Source of the DNA: Didymodactylos carnosus
Lineage: Eukaryota; Rotifera; Eurotatoria; Philodinida; Philodinidae
DNA: 26,996 nt
Assembly (NCBI GenBank): GCA_905250885.1
Contig: CAJNOQ010002001.1
Location: 1-26,996 of the forward strand
Reading direction: 5' to 3'
Positions 1 through 10,487 of the stretch are shown piece by piece; positions within the stretch are counted from its first letter, which is position 1, and the number at the start of each line of letters is the position of its first letter. The position numbers and the translations under genes are program-made. The notes below the pieces were generated by a model that was given only the letters and a program-made list of their open reading frames with translations, was not told where the DNA came from and did no database searches.

Positions 1-126
1 GAAATTGATATTGATACAAATATATTTACCATACCATATTGTAATTTTGAAAATTTAATTCTGTTTTCAATTGGAACAGTATTTCGAATAAAATCAATTG
101 AATTATTCATGAATAAAATTTGGTAT
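1..126 (+). pseudogene. 3' part of an ART (arginine ADP-ribosyltransferase) domain, cut by the window edge
   Basis: Frame 1 is open from base 1. It encodes the end of an ART fold, with FSIGTVFRIKSIE matching FSMGTVWRIDSVR of the complete gene at 6839-8767, followed by KIWY. In the complete gene the E-x-E motif just before ILFS is EKE; here the aligned residues are ENL, so the second, catalytic Glu position is Leu. Homology stops after codon 42 (TAT, bases 124-126). The same protein resumes at 1740 with IQLVFTEEES, and KIWY plus IQLVF would read as one natural segment. The 5' part of the gene lies outside the window. I read this as a damaged paralogue of the 6.8-kb gene. The family assignment rests on alignment by eye to that gene and to the general ART pattern. 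Confidence 0.6.
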
Positions 127-1739
127 AAGTATTATTCATCTAGGACATCTGAAAAAGAGAGACTTTTTGGATCTCCTAAATTCTCTTTCTTGATAATTTA
201 TTTACAAATGGTAACGTTTCGACTTCCACAAAGTCTTCATTTGGCACAGTTGAATAAACATACAAAACTGATTATATACAAATACTTTCTTTTCGGGTTT
301 TTACCACTATATTGATGAAAACAGGATACGATGATACTGGTAGATCATTCTTCGTTTTTCGTACTATCATCAGAAGGATGGAATAAAATGCTCGTTATTA
401 TTACCGCATGCACTAATAGAGAAAGTATCGAAACAAAAATTAGAAAAATTAAATATCATCTTATAAGTTTTCATTTTCCCAATGGTTAAATACGTGTTTT
501 ATCGCTAATTTAACGTTCTAGAGAGCTCGGGCTGGTCTTAAATTGACGAAAGCACATGTGGCTAGAGGCTGGCAGGGTCGGATTTTTTATATTTTACTTC
601 TCAAATTAATGGTCAGCGTCAAAAGTCCAAAATTCGAAAAAGTCTCATTAACTTTGGTAAAGTTAAGTTCATAACTCTTGATCTGTACGTCATTCAGAGC
701 TGGGAGATATCTCATTTTGATCAGAAATGTTTGCTCTATTTTCCTATATACTAAAAATAATTTCCAATTTGCTTCTTAATCCGAAAATAAAACCTTTTCC
801 AAAAGCCAGCTTTTCAAGATTTGTAGAAAACTTTTCTAAAGCCCCCCATACCTTTTCGATAAGGGCCAAGTAACATTGGATCCTGATAGTAGATAGTGTG
901 GGCTATCTCATTATGTGCTTAGATCAATATAGACTTTTAAAAAAAAAGTTTGTGTTTCTGACGAAGGGGGGGAGGGGAGCATAATAGAAGGCAAGCAAAA
1001 TGGGTCAATAATCTAAAAGCATGTGTACACAAATGTAGTTTTATATCACTGTCGACTTGGTCAGATATTTAGCGTTCTCGCTAGCGGCTAGCGTTTAATA
1101 ACTGTTTGATTTCACAACAATCCTATGGTTAGTAGTGCAATTACTGTTATGAGACTATATTCATGTACACATGCTTGTAAATTATTGCCTTATTTTGCTT
1201 GACTTCTACGGAGTTATTGATCAAACATGTATTTAGCCATCAGGAAAATGAAATGCTACAGGTTACCGAGACAAAGCGAGCATAACTTTGTATTTATAAA
1301 CAGATTTTCTTTCCATATATGACTCTAAATCTACGTTATATCGGATTTCGGACGATTTTCACCGGCAATCATCCTTCGACAATGAGACAAAACTTTGTTT
1401 CCTTTACCAAATACATCGATATGAGAAAGCAATTAGCAATGATAATACTGATTCTAAATCAAAGATGATTCGCCATTCTCATTAGAACGTATGGAAATGA
1501 ATCGTTGACCTTCAAATCAACTCTCTCATCGTACATATCTAGTGCCAAGAAAGGAGTCGTGATAATAACTGAACGTGATAATAAGTTTCTGTAAATAAAT
1601 ATCTGTCAAACTACTTTGGAATGGCCTAAATTCTATAAACACTGGATGCTAGTCCAAAATTTGTAAACTTTACCTCACTTGTTTGGCTTCTTCTAATCCT
1701 CTTCTTCTAAAGTCGGACGTTCTAAATAGATAGTCCGAT
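127..1739. other. Non-coding interruption inside the broken ART-TPR gene
   Basis: About 1.6 kb of AT-rich DNA separates the two halves of the gene. No protein domain was recognised. The open frame running from base 1 continues to 315, but beyond 126 it has no ART character. GT...AG boundaries that keep both flanking frames were not found, so a simple intron is not supported. An inserted, decayed element is more likely. The ends show only weak inverted similarity (TCTAGGACATC near the left, GACGTTCTAAATAGA near the right). A G-rich patch (965-980) and a C-rich patch near 841-850 are the only compositional oddities. Confidence 0.4.
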
Positions 1740-2372
1740 ATACAATTAGTATTTACTGAAGAAGAAAGTAATGAATTACAAATGATACATGACCTTATGC
1801 AGAATAAAGTTGGTGAATCATTAACGTACTTAACTTTTGGAAATTTCTTATCTCAAATTGGAGAAAATGGATTAGGATTAAAATATTATCAGTTATTATT
1901 AAACGAAATACCACTAGATCATTCTTCTATTAGTGTTATTAAGAATAATATTGGAGTTATTTATAGCATAAATGGACAGTATTCAGCAGCAGCTAAAAGT
2001 TATGACTCAGCATTTGAAAACTTGAAAATAGACCATCAGAAAATACTTTGTTCTGATCCACTAACGCACAGTGAAAAGAGACAACAAGGACAATGTTCTT
2101 CATTTCGAATGGAGTCTCTTGCGACAACAGATGATGAAAAGTTTGATCTTTCGGCTATATATGGTAATATTGCAAGAGTCTACTGTAGTGAACGTAAATA
2201 TGATGATTCTTTAACATATTATCAAAAAGCCCTGGAAATTGCTGTACACGCATTACCAAAAGATTATAAGTCTGTTCAACTGTATTATGAAATGTTGGTA
2301 ACAATGATGAATAAAAAAGAGATAGAAACAGATAGAGAAGATAGAAAAGAACTACAGACAACGCCTGATTGA
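1740..2372 (+). pseudogene. TPR-repeat C-terminal part of the broken ART-TPR gene
   Basis: The frame runs from ATACAATTA (IQLVF) at 1740 to the TGA at 2370-2372. The first ATG is at 1782. Three TPR-like helical pairs are visible: LTFGNFLSQIGENGLGLKYY, NNIGVIYSINGQYSAAAKSY and YGNIARVYCSERKYDDSLTY. Each has the small/large residue pattern of TPRs and aligns with the C-terminal TPR block of the gene at 6839-8767. A low-complexity linker lies between the second and third repeats. The segment could still be expressed as a 196-residue TPR-only protein from ATG 1782. The homology before that ATG and the ART fragment upstream make it more likely the tail of a once-longer gene. TPRs mediate protein contacts; no partner can be inferred. 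Confidence 0.6.
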
Positions 2373-2908
2373 TAATTTTTTGTTTGTTTGTACATAATAT
2401 TTCATTAAACATTCAAAGAATCTTTTTGTTTTTCTTGATGCTCGTATTGTCTGGAATGTTTCATAAGCAGGTAGATTTATATAGGTTTTCTAACTCAGTG
2501 ATACATTCTTCATTTCTCCTTCCTTCCATTCACAATGTACCATTTCAAGGTTTCGTTCACCTCAAGAATCCGTGGTTTATCAGAAAGTCTATATCGTCAT
2601 AAATATGCTAAAAATCGTCATAACTTTCACCCTTACTGTGAGATTTCTAACTACTTTTTTTAAAGCCTCTTTGTTAATATGGTTATTCCGTAGGGAACTT
2701 TGCTTCGTTAGATATAGTAATCGAGAGATATTTTTCTAAGAAGAAACGTTGTATCACAATTCATCATTTCAAATACTTTATTTTTTAGATTATTTCAACT
2801 GTTTCAGGATCCTCGGGCACCAAACAATCAAATGACAACTAACGAAAACAGTAACTGTTTCAAAATAACTACACCAAGGTCAGTGTACACTTTCTCTTAT
2901 CATACATA
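2373..2908. other. Intergenic stretch, nothing recognised
   Basis: AT-rich DNA after the TPR reading frame. I see no domain, RNA gene or clear inverted repeat. The 77-codon frame at 2369-2602 has no recognisable features. Confidence 0.4.
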
Positions 2909-3168
2909 CTAGGCGTGGGGCCGTTACCCGTTACTATAGTAACAGGTTTACACATAAAACACGTTTGATTGAAGAAATGTGGTCCTGCGCGTGACATGTA
3001 GGAAAAAATATTCCATTATAGTATTCTAAAGTGAAACTATCGAAAAACACAAATCAGTTTTGTACGAATAGAGATTCGAACATATGAACTTAGCGTTTTA
3101 ATAGTGAAGTGTAAAACCGTTACCATCACTACAGTAACAGAAGTAACAGTAACGATCTCATCTCTAAT
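2909..3168. mobile_element. Small hAT-like non-autonomous element with GTTAC/GTAAC dyads
   Basis: The left end CTAGGCGTGGGGCCGTTACC and the reverse complement of the right end, TTAGAGATGAGATCGTTACT, match at most positions. That gives imperfect ~20-bp terminal inverted repeats starting with a TAG-type hAT-like sequence. Inside each end are several GTTAC and GTAAC copies (2933-2952 and 3118-3153), followed by a shared inverted GGTTT(T)ACAC segment. No coding capacity is seen and no 8-bp target duplication could be identified. An old MITE is the best reading; boundaries are approximate. Confidence 0.45.
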
Positions 3169-4139
3169 TCTGGATGGAGAATATGCTAGGACAGCAATGT
3201 ATCACAGTAAAAAATACCTTTCAACATATTCAATTTTTGCTATTCTATGCGACATGCGAGCCAAATGTAACGGAATTACATTTCGAAAGCTTCTGCGACT
3301 GTTTTCTCTAAAATCACTGAATAGATGAGACTCAAAAAGTTTCTACGAATGCAACTCGAGTCTGTGTGTATCGAAAAAAAAGTTGAGCTTGATATTCGTT
3401 GAGTGGATCAGAAGTTGTGATGAAAAATGGATGCCGTATCGGAATTACAGCACAGAATCTTTTCTCCTGATCTTATAATTATTCTGAAAGCTCCGAACTT
3501 AGATATCAATACTGACCCTCCTTTATGAAGTCTAAATTCGCACTTTCAGAATACGTATGTCGATTGGGTTTTCGTTGGAAGAAGGTATAGTTCCACACAA
3601 AAGTTGTAAATCTAGATTTTATTCGTTCATAACCGAGTGGTAACATCGGAGTACTACTATACTCGACGTAACGAAAATTTTGACTACCATCTCACTACGG
3701 ATGTCGTGACGTGCTGATCAGTGGTGAAAAACAAATCATTTTGTAACTCAAATTGCATAGTCAAAAACATTTTTTCCACTAAAGTGCCGTCTATATACTC
3801 AAAATTTTCTTGACTTTCTTTCTGTGCACCTTTTCCAGCTTTTTAGCAACAGAAAGAGTCAGAATTTTGGTCTAGCTGAAATATGGACATTTATTAGTAA
3901 AATCAATTCATCAATGTCTAAAATGTGTTCTAAGCTAATATTCAAAATCAGCATCAAAAACTGCATCTGCTGATATATGTTTCAGTGAAGTGTGATAAAG
4001 AACATTTTTTGAACCTTTCCCATTCAAGGGTTATCGTCAGCTGACCGAGCACCATGCTCGCTTTTGTATCAGCAGTGTTCAGTTCTACAGTTCCATGGAA
4101 ATATTTAGAACTGGCAGAACTCGACACATTCAAATACAT
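3169..4139. other. Intergenic stretch, nothing recognised
   Basis: Mixed AT-rich sequence without recognisable genes, repeats or structured RNA. Short open frames here have no domain character. Confidence 0.4.
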
Positions 4140-4262
4140 ACGATTACTAAGATTCTGTTCAGATTCTGCTAAATTTCGGTAGAATTCCAATTCTGGTTTT
4201 ACCAGAATCTGACCAGATCCAGCTGGAATTCTGCAGTTTCACAGAATTGTGGCAGTAGACAC
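4140..4262. repeat. Array of ATTCTG/CAGAAT and GAATTC dyads
   Basis: Within about 110 bp the motif ATTCTG or its complement CAGAAT recurs repeatedly, several times merged into GAATTC or GGAATTCTG. The array ends in GGCAGTAGACACCGCTC. Its reverse complement, GAGCGGTGTCTACTGCC, resembles the terminus of a hAT-type element. The opposite terminus was not found, so this may be one end of a truncated MITE. Confidence 0.4.
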
Positions 4263-4918
4263 CGCTCATTTGTATTCTCATATGTTAAATGGAGCTATAG
4301 AATTAACAAATAAGAAGAAATTAAGGACAGATGGTGAAAGAAATTCACGGTTAGGAATAACAATGCTTGATACGACAATGAAAAACATCAAAAATTAAGG
4401 ACTGTTACAGACGTGCTGTAAATCGCTGCTGGCAGTTATATCAGGTGGGATTACTCAATATCCTGCACAGTAAGCAAAACAAGATAACTTTGACTGTATT
4501 TGTGACGAAGTGAACAAAATCGTTTTCGTCAAAAAGTGACACTTGATCGATAACAATTACTGGCAGTTTTTGTTAATTCCATAACACCGTCTAGCATGTA
4601 AGAACACAAAATCAAACATGTCGCGTAGAATGGTGAAAAATGAATATCCTAAAAGGTCTTTTTTACTGAGATGTATTACTTTCCTATAACAGAATAGAAA
4701 GCTATCTTACTCAGGCCAACGAGCTGCACTGATCGGTTGATGGATATTCAAAAGCCCGTATGACACTTAGTGGGCGTTCCGCATAATTCTTATACGCAGC
4801 TACTATACTCATACGCAGGCATTAGTCAAAAAGTATCTACTATCCGTTCCAAAATACAAGGCCATAGGTTACTTTTGGAATCACTCGATTGCACTGATAG
4901 ATAGCGAACTGCGGTTTT
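4263..4918. other. Intergenic stretch before the LINE relic
   Basis: No gene or repeat recognised. The minus-strand LINE relic ends at the right side of this stretch. Confidence 0.35.
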
Positions 4919-5968
4919 CATCATCATGTTGATATAAACTTTATTTATTTAGAAGAAATGTTGAAAAAATCAGTAGAAATTATGAGAAGAAGGAGGCGAA
5001 CCCATTACATCTTAACATAAATTGACTGAGGACAGAGGACAGCACTAGAATACATGTATAGAAACAATACACGGCGACAACATTTAAGAGAGAAAGTAAT
5101 GACAACAACAAAAATAATAATAAGGAAAAAAGAAACAGAGAATAACTAATGAACGACAGGGAGAGAAGGATATCGGGAAATTAGAATCTTTGTGTGTCGC
5201 GAATAAATGTAATTACGATATTATACAGTTCATTCATTTCTGTAACGTTTAAAGATGGTACAGATTTTAAAAAGAGTATGTGTTCGAGAGTGAGGGTATC
5301 GTTTACTAGAGCATTCAAGTCATTTTCAAAGATAGTTCGTCTCTGCTGGTAATATTGACACTCCAGAAAGAAATGCTGTACTGTTTCAGCCTTCCCACAA
5401 GCACACTGAGGGCTACTAACTAAGTTTTTTTATAGAGATCATCATCCAAGCGAGAAAAATTTACGCGCATTTGATTGAGAATCATGTCATATTTTCTTTC
5501 AATGTTTTTGAATCTCGGCCATTTATAGTAGGGAAAAAAATCGTTTATGGCAGAACGGAATTTTCTTAAAGCTGAAATTGTAGTGATAGTATTAGGTAAG
5601 GCATTCCACTGCTTAATTGTCCATGGAAAAATGTAGTTTCGAGCTTAACTTTATGGGTATGGTATGCGTTCATGCGTTTATTAGAAGCAGATCGCAAAGT
5701 CATAGTTGTTGTTGCTACAGACCTTGGTATTCTATCAACTAGAAAAAGTGGAGTAAGGCCTCTGAATATTTTAAATAATAACAAAATTTTGTGCGTCGCG
5801 AATAGATGTTGAAGTGCTAAGACCTTAAGACATATTTTTGCAAGCAAAATTTGTTTCAAAACCAGCTCCATTCTCAAAAAACTAACATACAAAGTTAATA
5901 ATTCTTTTGTATACGTAGGTAATTCGGACGTTACTCTACAATTATGTAAACTCCAGCATTCCGACTAT
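4919..5968 (-). pseudogene. 3' end of a non-LTR (LINE) retrotransposon, frameshifted
   Basis: Reading the minus strand from about 5968, the frame gives a reverse-transcriptase C-terminal region (KILLLFKIFRGLTPLFL, then RSASNKRMNAYHTHKVKLET). A frameshift near 5621-5628 moves the frame to one reading IKQWNALPNTITTISALRKF. A second frameshift in the T-run near 5425-5432 leads to CACGKAETVQHFFLECQYY, the Cys/His cluster typical of LINE ORF2 C-termini. The frame then ends at a TAA (5183-5181). Below the stop there is an untranslated tail with an AATAAATAAAG sequence and a short ATGATGATG end at about 4919-4928, as expected for a LINE 3' terminus. Upstream of 5968 an in-frame stop appears. The copy is 5'-truncated and dead. 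The clade (CR1/Jockey-like) is inferred from the motif style only. Confidence 0.7.
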
Positions 5969-6437
5969 CGTCGTTCGGACAGTGCTCGCTTATCTCCGAG
6001 CACAAGTCTGGGAATCTCGACATGCCATGGAATATAGGTAATCGACTACGTTGAGCATCATGGCCACATTTGTCTTAGTGTAAAAATGACAATAACTTCG
6101 CGAGAGGTATTTCTGTGAAAAAGCGGTTTTTCGCCTGTTATTAACAAAAATTAAAATGCTTATATCTCGGTCAAATCTCATGCTGACTCCAGGAAACTGT
6201 CAGGAAGCGATCAGGACAGCTCATAGATCATAATCGCTTAGGGTAGTCGATTACCTATATTCTATGGCATTTCGAGATTTCGAGATAGACACGCGCTAGG
6301 GGAAAGCGAGCCCTGTTCGAACGACGATCGCCGGAGTCCTGGAACTTGCATAATTGTAGACTAACGTCCGAACTACCTACACATGCAAAAGAATTACTAA
6401 ATTTATATACTAGTTTTCTGAGAATGGAGCTGGTTTT
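5858..6437. repeat. Imperfect inverted repeat built from two opposed LINE fragments
   Basis: The left arm (5858 to about 6053) and the right arm (about 6235-6437) are inverted copies, with a central spacer of about 180 bp. Shared blocks include GTAATCGACTA next to the spacer, TAATTGTAGA/TCTACAATTA, and GAGAATGGAGCTGGTTTT at the outer ends. The similarity carries LINE coding sequence: the minus strand of the left arm reads TSELPTYTKELLTLYVSFLR and the plus strand of the right arm reads TSELPTHAKELLNLYTSFLR. Two head-to-head LINE copies, or a foldback made from one, explain this. Confidence 0.6.
6240..6437 (+). pseudogene. Short LINE reverse-transcriptase fragment, plus strand
   Basis: The frame containing SFLRMELV is open from around 6330 to 6430 and reads WNLHNCRLTSELPTHAKELL. 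This is a diverged partner of the minus-strand LINE copy that starts 300 bp to the left. Homology ends abruptly after GAGCTGGTTTT at 6437. It is a relic and cannot act alone. Confidence 0.5.
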
Positions 6438-6499
6438 CCCGAAATTCTAAAATCGGACTTCCAGTTTCGAAGTGCGTTGTTTTCTTTTAAAATAAAATA

Positions 6500-6782
6500 G
6501 TGATATTTCTCTCAATGTTCTTCTCCCAAAACGGAACAATCCGATTCCCGAAACAGAACAGTTATGTTCCTAGAACAGGACAACCCGGCACCTTCCTTGA
6601 GGAAATTTCCCAGATAACGGGACAATTGTGTTCTGTTCTGTAAATTCTTTTCCCACAAACAGAACGTCTTTGTTCTGCTTGTAGGAACAGATTTCTGGGA
6701 CAGTTCAGTTCAATAAAATTTCTTAAGCCCGCGGTACTCCGAGCCACTCCGGCACGCCACGAAGTGCGCTTTTTCCCCCTTG
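6500..6782. repeat. GAACAG/CTGTTC-rich dispersed repeat, copy 1
   Basis: This stretch aligns by eye with 25087-25381 in the same orientation. Shared blocks include GACAATTGTGTTCTGTTC / GCAATTGTGTTCTGTTC, TTTGTTCTGCTTGT, GGGACAGTTCAGTTC / GGAACAGTTCAGTTC and the end GTGCGCTTTTT. Many GAACAG and CTGTTC motifs in both orientations fill it. The right end (GTGCGCTTTTTCCCCCTTGG) corresponds to the terminal repeat of copy 2; the matching left terminus was not found, so this copy is probably truncated. It ends about 57 bp before the ART-TPR reading frame. Confidence 0.6.
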
Positions 6783-6838
6783 GGATACGATCGTCAAAGT
6801 TAGAATAAATAATAAATGCTGATGCAAGTAGAAAAATT

Positions 6839-8767
6839 TTGTGTTTGTGTTCAAGATCATTGATTAATGAAGAAAAAATACATCAAAATTTCAGTGGCAT
6901 TTGGATTCATAATGAAAATGAAAAATCTCACAATTATCAGCGCATAAAAGATCGTCTTAATACTATATTTTATTATTTAAAAACATTTGGTAAACCGTGC
7001 GATTTCATTTCATACATAAATCCCATTCAGCGTGGTAATTTTTTTATTATTATTTCACATCCACATGCTGAAAGTATGATTGCACTTATACACGATCGAC
7101 CAGATATATCAATTTACTTATATTCCGAATTAGAAAATATGAATTTTGAATGGATAACTCAATATTCAAAAATTAAAGATATTTTTTATGATAAAGATCA
7201 AATGAGTAAACAATTACTCATCGATATTAAAGAGTACGACCAAGTACAACAACAACAGTTTAGGAATAATAATGATGATAACGACGATGATTTGAAGCAA
7301 ATCGTACCACCAATAACTGTATTTAATTCTGATCTGAAAGAAAATTCAATTAAAAATTTAAGTAAAGAATCAGTTGTTTTCATTTGGTTTCAAATGTTAA
7401 TTGAAATTTTACTTCGAATGAAGCATACAAGTGAAACAACTAATGAAATGTTAGATGAATGTCGGAGATATTATTTTGGTAACGAAACAGTTCTAAAGAA
7501 AATTAATAATTTTCAACAAGGTTATTGCTCAGAACAAGCAGTTCAATGGTGGACACATGATTCATTTTTATATCGTTTAGTAAATAAAGCATTTCGCACA
7601 GAAGATATAGCTACTGTATATCCATTTCGTTCATATATAACTGATCTTCATGAACAATTGCTTGATTTAAATATGAGACGTGGAAATAATATTAGACGAG
7701 CTTATTGTGGAAAAAAATTACCAGTTAATATTGTACGAAATTTAATTGATAATCAACATGGTCTAATATCAATGAATGGATTTTTATCAGCAACAAATGA
7801 TAAAGATGTTGCTTATATGTTTGCTGATATTGATCAGAATCGTTTAGGTTGTGAAACTGTACTCTTCGAGTTAGAACTTGATGGTAATTATTGTAGTAGT
7901 AAACCATTTGCTGATATAACAAATATTAGTCAATATCCAGAAGAAAAAGAAATTTTATTTTCAATGGGAACAGTATGGCGCATTGACTCAGTTAGACACA
8001 TTAAAAATCAAAATTTATATTTAATAAAATTATCATTAACGGGTGAACAAGATTTAAGATCAATTGAATTAATAAAATATTTAAAGAAAAATATGGATGA
8101 AGAAACATGTACATTACTAACATTAGGTAATTTTTTATTCGATATTGGTGAATATGATAAAGCTGAATATTATTACGAAAAAATGGCGATAGAATTACCT
8201 CCAAACGACAAAAGACAAGCCATACTTTATAATAATATTGGTTTAATACGCTATGAAAAAAACGATTTACGTAGCGCTTTAGAAAATTTTCATAAAGCTG
8301 AAAGATTAATTAAATTATATTATATGAATAAGGAGGAATATTTATTTACAACATCAACAAATAAACAAATAGTGAATGAAAATTTTGAAGAAATAAAAAA
8401 CGTAATTTGTTTAAAATTATTAACTATGAATAATAATTGTCCATCAAGTATGAAAATTTTCCATAATGTTGGATATTTGTATCAAAAACGTGGAAATTTA
8501 AATTTAGCATTACAAAATTATAAGAAAGCACTTACACTTTATCGCAATCATGGTATTAATCATTCTCAAGATATATCAGCAACTCATAATAATATGGGTG
8601 GAGTATATTTTGAACAAGGTAAATATAAGAATGCATTGAATAGTTTTGAACAAGCAATTAAAGCGGCTCGAAAACTATTACCAGATAATCATTCATGGAT
8701 AGAAGATTATAAAAAAAATGTTAAAACTGTTTCTAAAAATATTAAAATTAAATTGAAAATTGACTGA
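6839..8767 (+). CDS. ART-TPR protein: NAD-dependent arginine ADP-ribosyltransferase-like domain fused to TPR repeats
   Basis: 642 codons to TGA at 8765-8767. Residues ~20-125 (IWIHNE..., LKTFGKPCDFISYI, FFIIISHPHAES) form the N-terminal domain often preceding ART in bdelloid proteins. A Q/N/D-rich linker follows near 135-150. The ART fold spans ~190-400: the first motif is RRAYCG at 286-291, then GFLSAT with Ser317, then EEKEILFS with the E-x-E pair Glu369/Glu371. Family members normally show YRG at the first motif; here residue 290 is Cys, so NAD binding or catalysis is doubtful. About five TPRs fill ~424-630 (for example NNIGLIRYEKNDLRSALENF, HNMGGVYFEQGKYKNAL with Asn-Asn). The frame opens with TTG and is open back to 6809 without an ATG; the first in-frame ATG is codon 80. 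The true start must be in an unseen upstream exon (AG acceptors at 6855 or 6895) or is lost. No signal peptide is visible. A potential poly(A) signal follows. Family assignment is firm; activity is not. Confidence 0.8.
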   Translation: MCLCSRSLINEEKIHQNFSGIWIHNENEKSHNYQRIKDRLNTIFYYLKTFGKPCDFISYINPIQRGNFFIIISHPHAESMIALIHDRPDISIYLYSELENMNFEWITQYSKIKDIFYDKDQMSKQLLIDIKEYDQVQQQQFRNNNDDNDDDLKQIVPPITVFNSDLKENSIKNLSKESVVFIWFQMLIEILLRMKHTSETTNEMLDECRRYYFGNETVLKKINNFQQGYCSEQAVQWWTHDSFLYRLVNKAFRTEDIATVYPFRSYITDLHEQLLDLNMRRGNNIRRAYCGKKLPVNIVRNLIDNQHGLISMNGFLSATNDKDVAYMFADIDQNRLGCETVLFELELDGNYCSSKPFADITNISQYPEEKEILFSMGTVWRIDSVRHIKNQNLYLIKLSLTGEQDLRSIELIKYLKKNMDEETCTLLTLGNFLFDIGEYDKAEYYYEKMAIELPPNDKRQAILYNNIGLIRYEKNDLRSALENFHKAERLIKLYYMNKEEYLFTTSTNKQIVNENFEEIKNVICLKLLTMNNNCPSSMKIFHNVGYLYQKRGNLNLALQNYKKALTLYRNHGINHSQDISATHNNMGGVYFEQGKYKNALNSFEQAIKAARKLLPDNHSWIEDYKKNVKTVSKNIKIKLKID

Positions 8768-8983
8768 ATGGGAAAAAAAAATTTCTTTAGCATAATACTC
8801 TGTTTACAGGAAAAAGTGACAGATAAAACGATAGGCTCTCGATTTTACTATCCGCTGTAAAATCGAAATCATAATTGTTTTGTACCGTATTGAAGAGTAA
8901 ATCATAACTGGAAAATTACGGATGGTCGCTATCACATCAGAGAATTCATTAATACCTCAACGGTGAATTTGTAGAACAATTTG

Positions 8984-8989
8984 AATAAA
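8984..8989 (+). terminator. Candidate poly(A) signal AATAAA of the ART-TPR gene
   Basis: AATAAA lies about 217 bp after the stop codon. It is the first canonical hexamer downstream on this strand that I noticed. In AT-rich DNA this is weak evidence. Confidence 0.35.
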
Positions 8990-9821
8990 CATGAGAAAAA
9001 TATTATTTCTGATATAACAATAGAACATTAACGTATGTCATACATTATTAAAATGATTTATTTTTCTTCAATTTTTACATAGTTCTCAGCTAAGTATTAT
9101 CGCTTTATTCTTAAGCAGCCAATAATTGTATATTATCCAAATGATATTAACATTGTTCGATCAAGTGTCATTCAAATCATCGTTGGATTATTCATTCAAA
9201 CCTTCATCCGACAAAGTTATAAATGATGAGTTTCAGTTCTATTTTCTCGACAAATGAAACAAAAAATAATCGAAGTTGAGAACAAAGTAAGGTGCTAGAA
9301 ATGCAAAAGTTGAGCGGAAAACTGTTTTCGTTGATTTATACATGGTTCGATAGAGCTCGTCGCGTTGATTCATGCGCATGAATTACAATTTTTTTAAACA
9401 TGTTTTGGGTGAGAAATCTTAAAAAAAACATGTTACCCATCAAAAAAACGAAAATTTCATCCATTTCTAGAAAATTCAACATTTCGCCATCGATGCATTC
9501 GATGCATTTCGAATAAGATATAAAAAAAATACATCCCGATGTCTGACGCTGATTCCGAATCTGATATTTCCATTGCGTAAAAGGTGAGTTCTGGTGGAGA
9601 AAACGAATGCGAATTTGGGGCAAAATTCTGATTTTTTCCAGTAAAGCCGGATTTCTCAGCGAGGAAACAAAATTGACAAAACCGTAAACATACTCGAAGT
9701 GCATTACTGAAATTCAATCCGCTTTTAAAAGTATGAGTTATCAGCACTCAGGTCTCTCACCATAAAGCCAGTGACTTCTTTTTATAATCCTCTATAGAGA
9801 CTTGTGAACTCGCGCAGTCAA
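8990..9821. other. Intergenic stretch, nothing recognised
   Basis: AT-rich DNA between the ART-TPR gene and the AAACCG array. Two overlapping minus-strand open frames (about 9336-9747) show no domain or compositional sign of coding. Confidence 0.4.
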
Positions 9822-10040
9822 TTTTAAACCGTGAAGAATCGTGGTTAAGAAAGTCTTAAACTACTCCATGCGCGGTTTAACGGGTTAATATGATGCACTC
9901 AGTTTTTCAAAACCGTTTAAAACCGCGGTTTATACGATTAAGAACCTTGGGAACTGCGATTTAAAATGGTTTATAACCATTCAAAACGTCGGTTTTAAAG
10001 GTTTTAAACCGTAAAAAACGCCCGGTTTGACGGTTATTTA
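9822..10040. repeat. Array of AAACCG/CGGTTT dyads
   Basis: Within about 220 bp, AAACCG and CGGTTT (often as TTTAAACCG, AAACCGCGGTTT or GGTTTTAAAGG) recur at least ten times in both orientations. The right edge reads GGTTATTTATTCGTGCCTTG, whose complement begins CAAGGCACGAA and could be a transposon terminus. No matching left terminus or target duplication was found. Confidence 0.45.
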
Positions 10041-10487
10041 TTCGTGCCTTGGTTCTTTATCCTGACGATGATTTCAATTGTGACTTGAATTTTATTCGTT
10101 TTTGGGAACTTCTTGAGAAACCCAAAGGGGGTAAAAATTTTTCAGGCTAAGAACTCTTGAAGTCATTCTTTTATGTTCTGATCTATTTACACAAAAGAAA
10201 TTTGATCAGTACAAAAACTGCATTTGTGAAAATCGCTTCAAACGACTAATTCGATGTTATGATCCTAGCATAATGAAAAAATGTACGATTTCTATAGCTT
10301 TTTTTAAACGACAATTGGTTGCAAAGTCGTTGAAGTCTCTGAAAAATATTACAAAAAATGGAGTCGTTTTTCTTTTTAAAAATGAGAGTATAAAAAGCTC
10401 TTACGGTAATCTAATTTGATATCAGTGTAGTGAAGAACTGGAAAAACTGCAAGAAGAAACTTTTTGACTTTGAAAGAGATACAGGAG
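10041..10487. other. Intergenic stretch, nothing recognised
   Basis: No open frame or repeat that I can name. It may be further decayed sequence of the gypsy relic that follows, but no pol motifs are legible. Confidence 0.35.

Noticed and set aside
127-1739. Simple intron in the broken ART-TPR gene
   Set aside because: No GT-AG pair preserves the reading frame at the homology break, and 1.6 kb is very long next to the ~60-nt introns suggested elsewhere.
9336-9747. Two overlapping minus-strand open frames
   Set aside because: They overlap in different frames, lack domains, and have no ATG-plus-signal evidence of coding.
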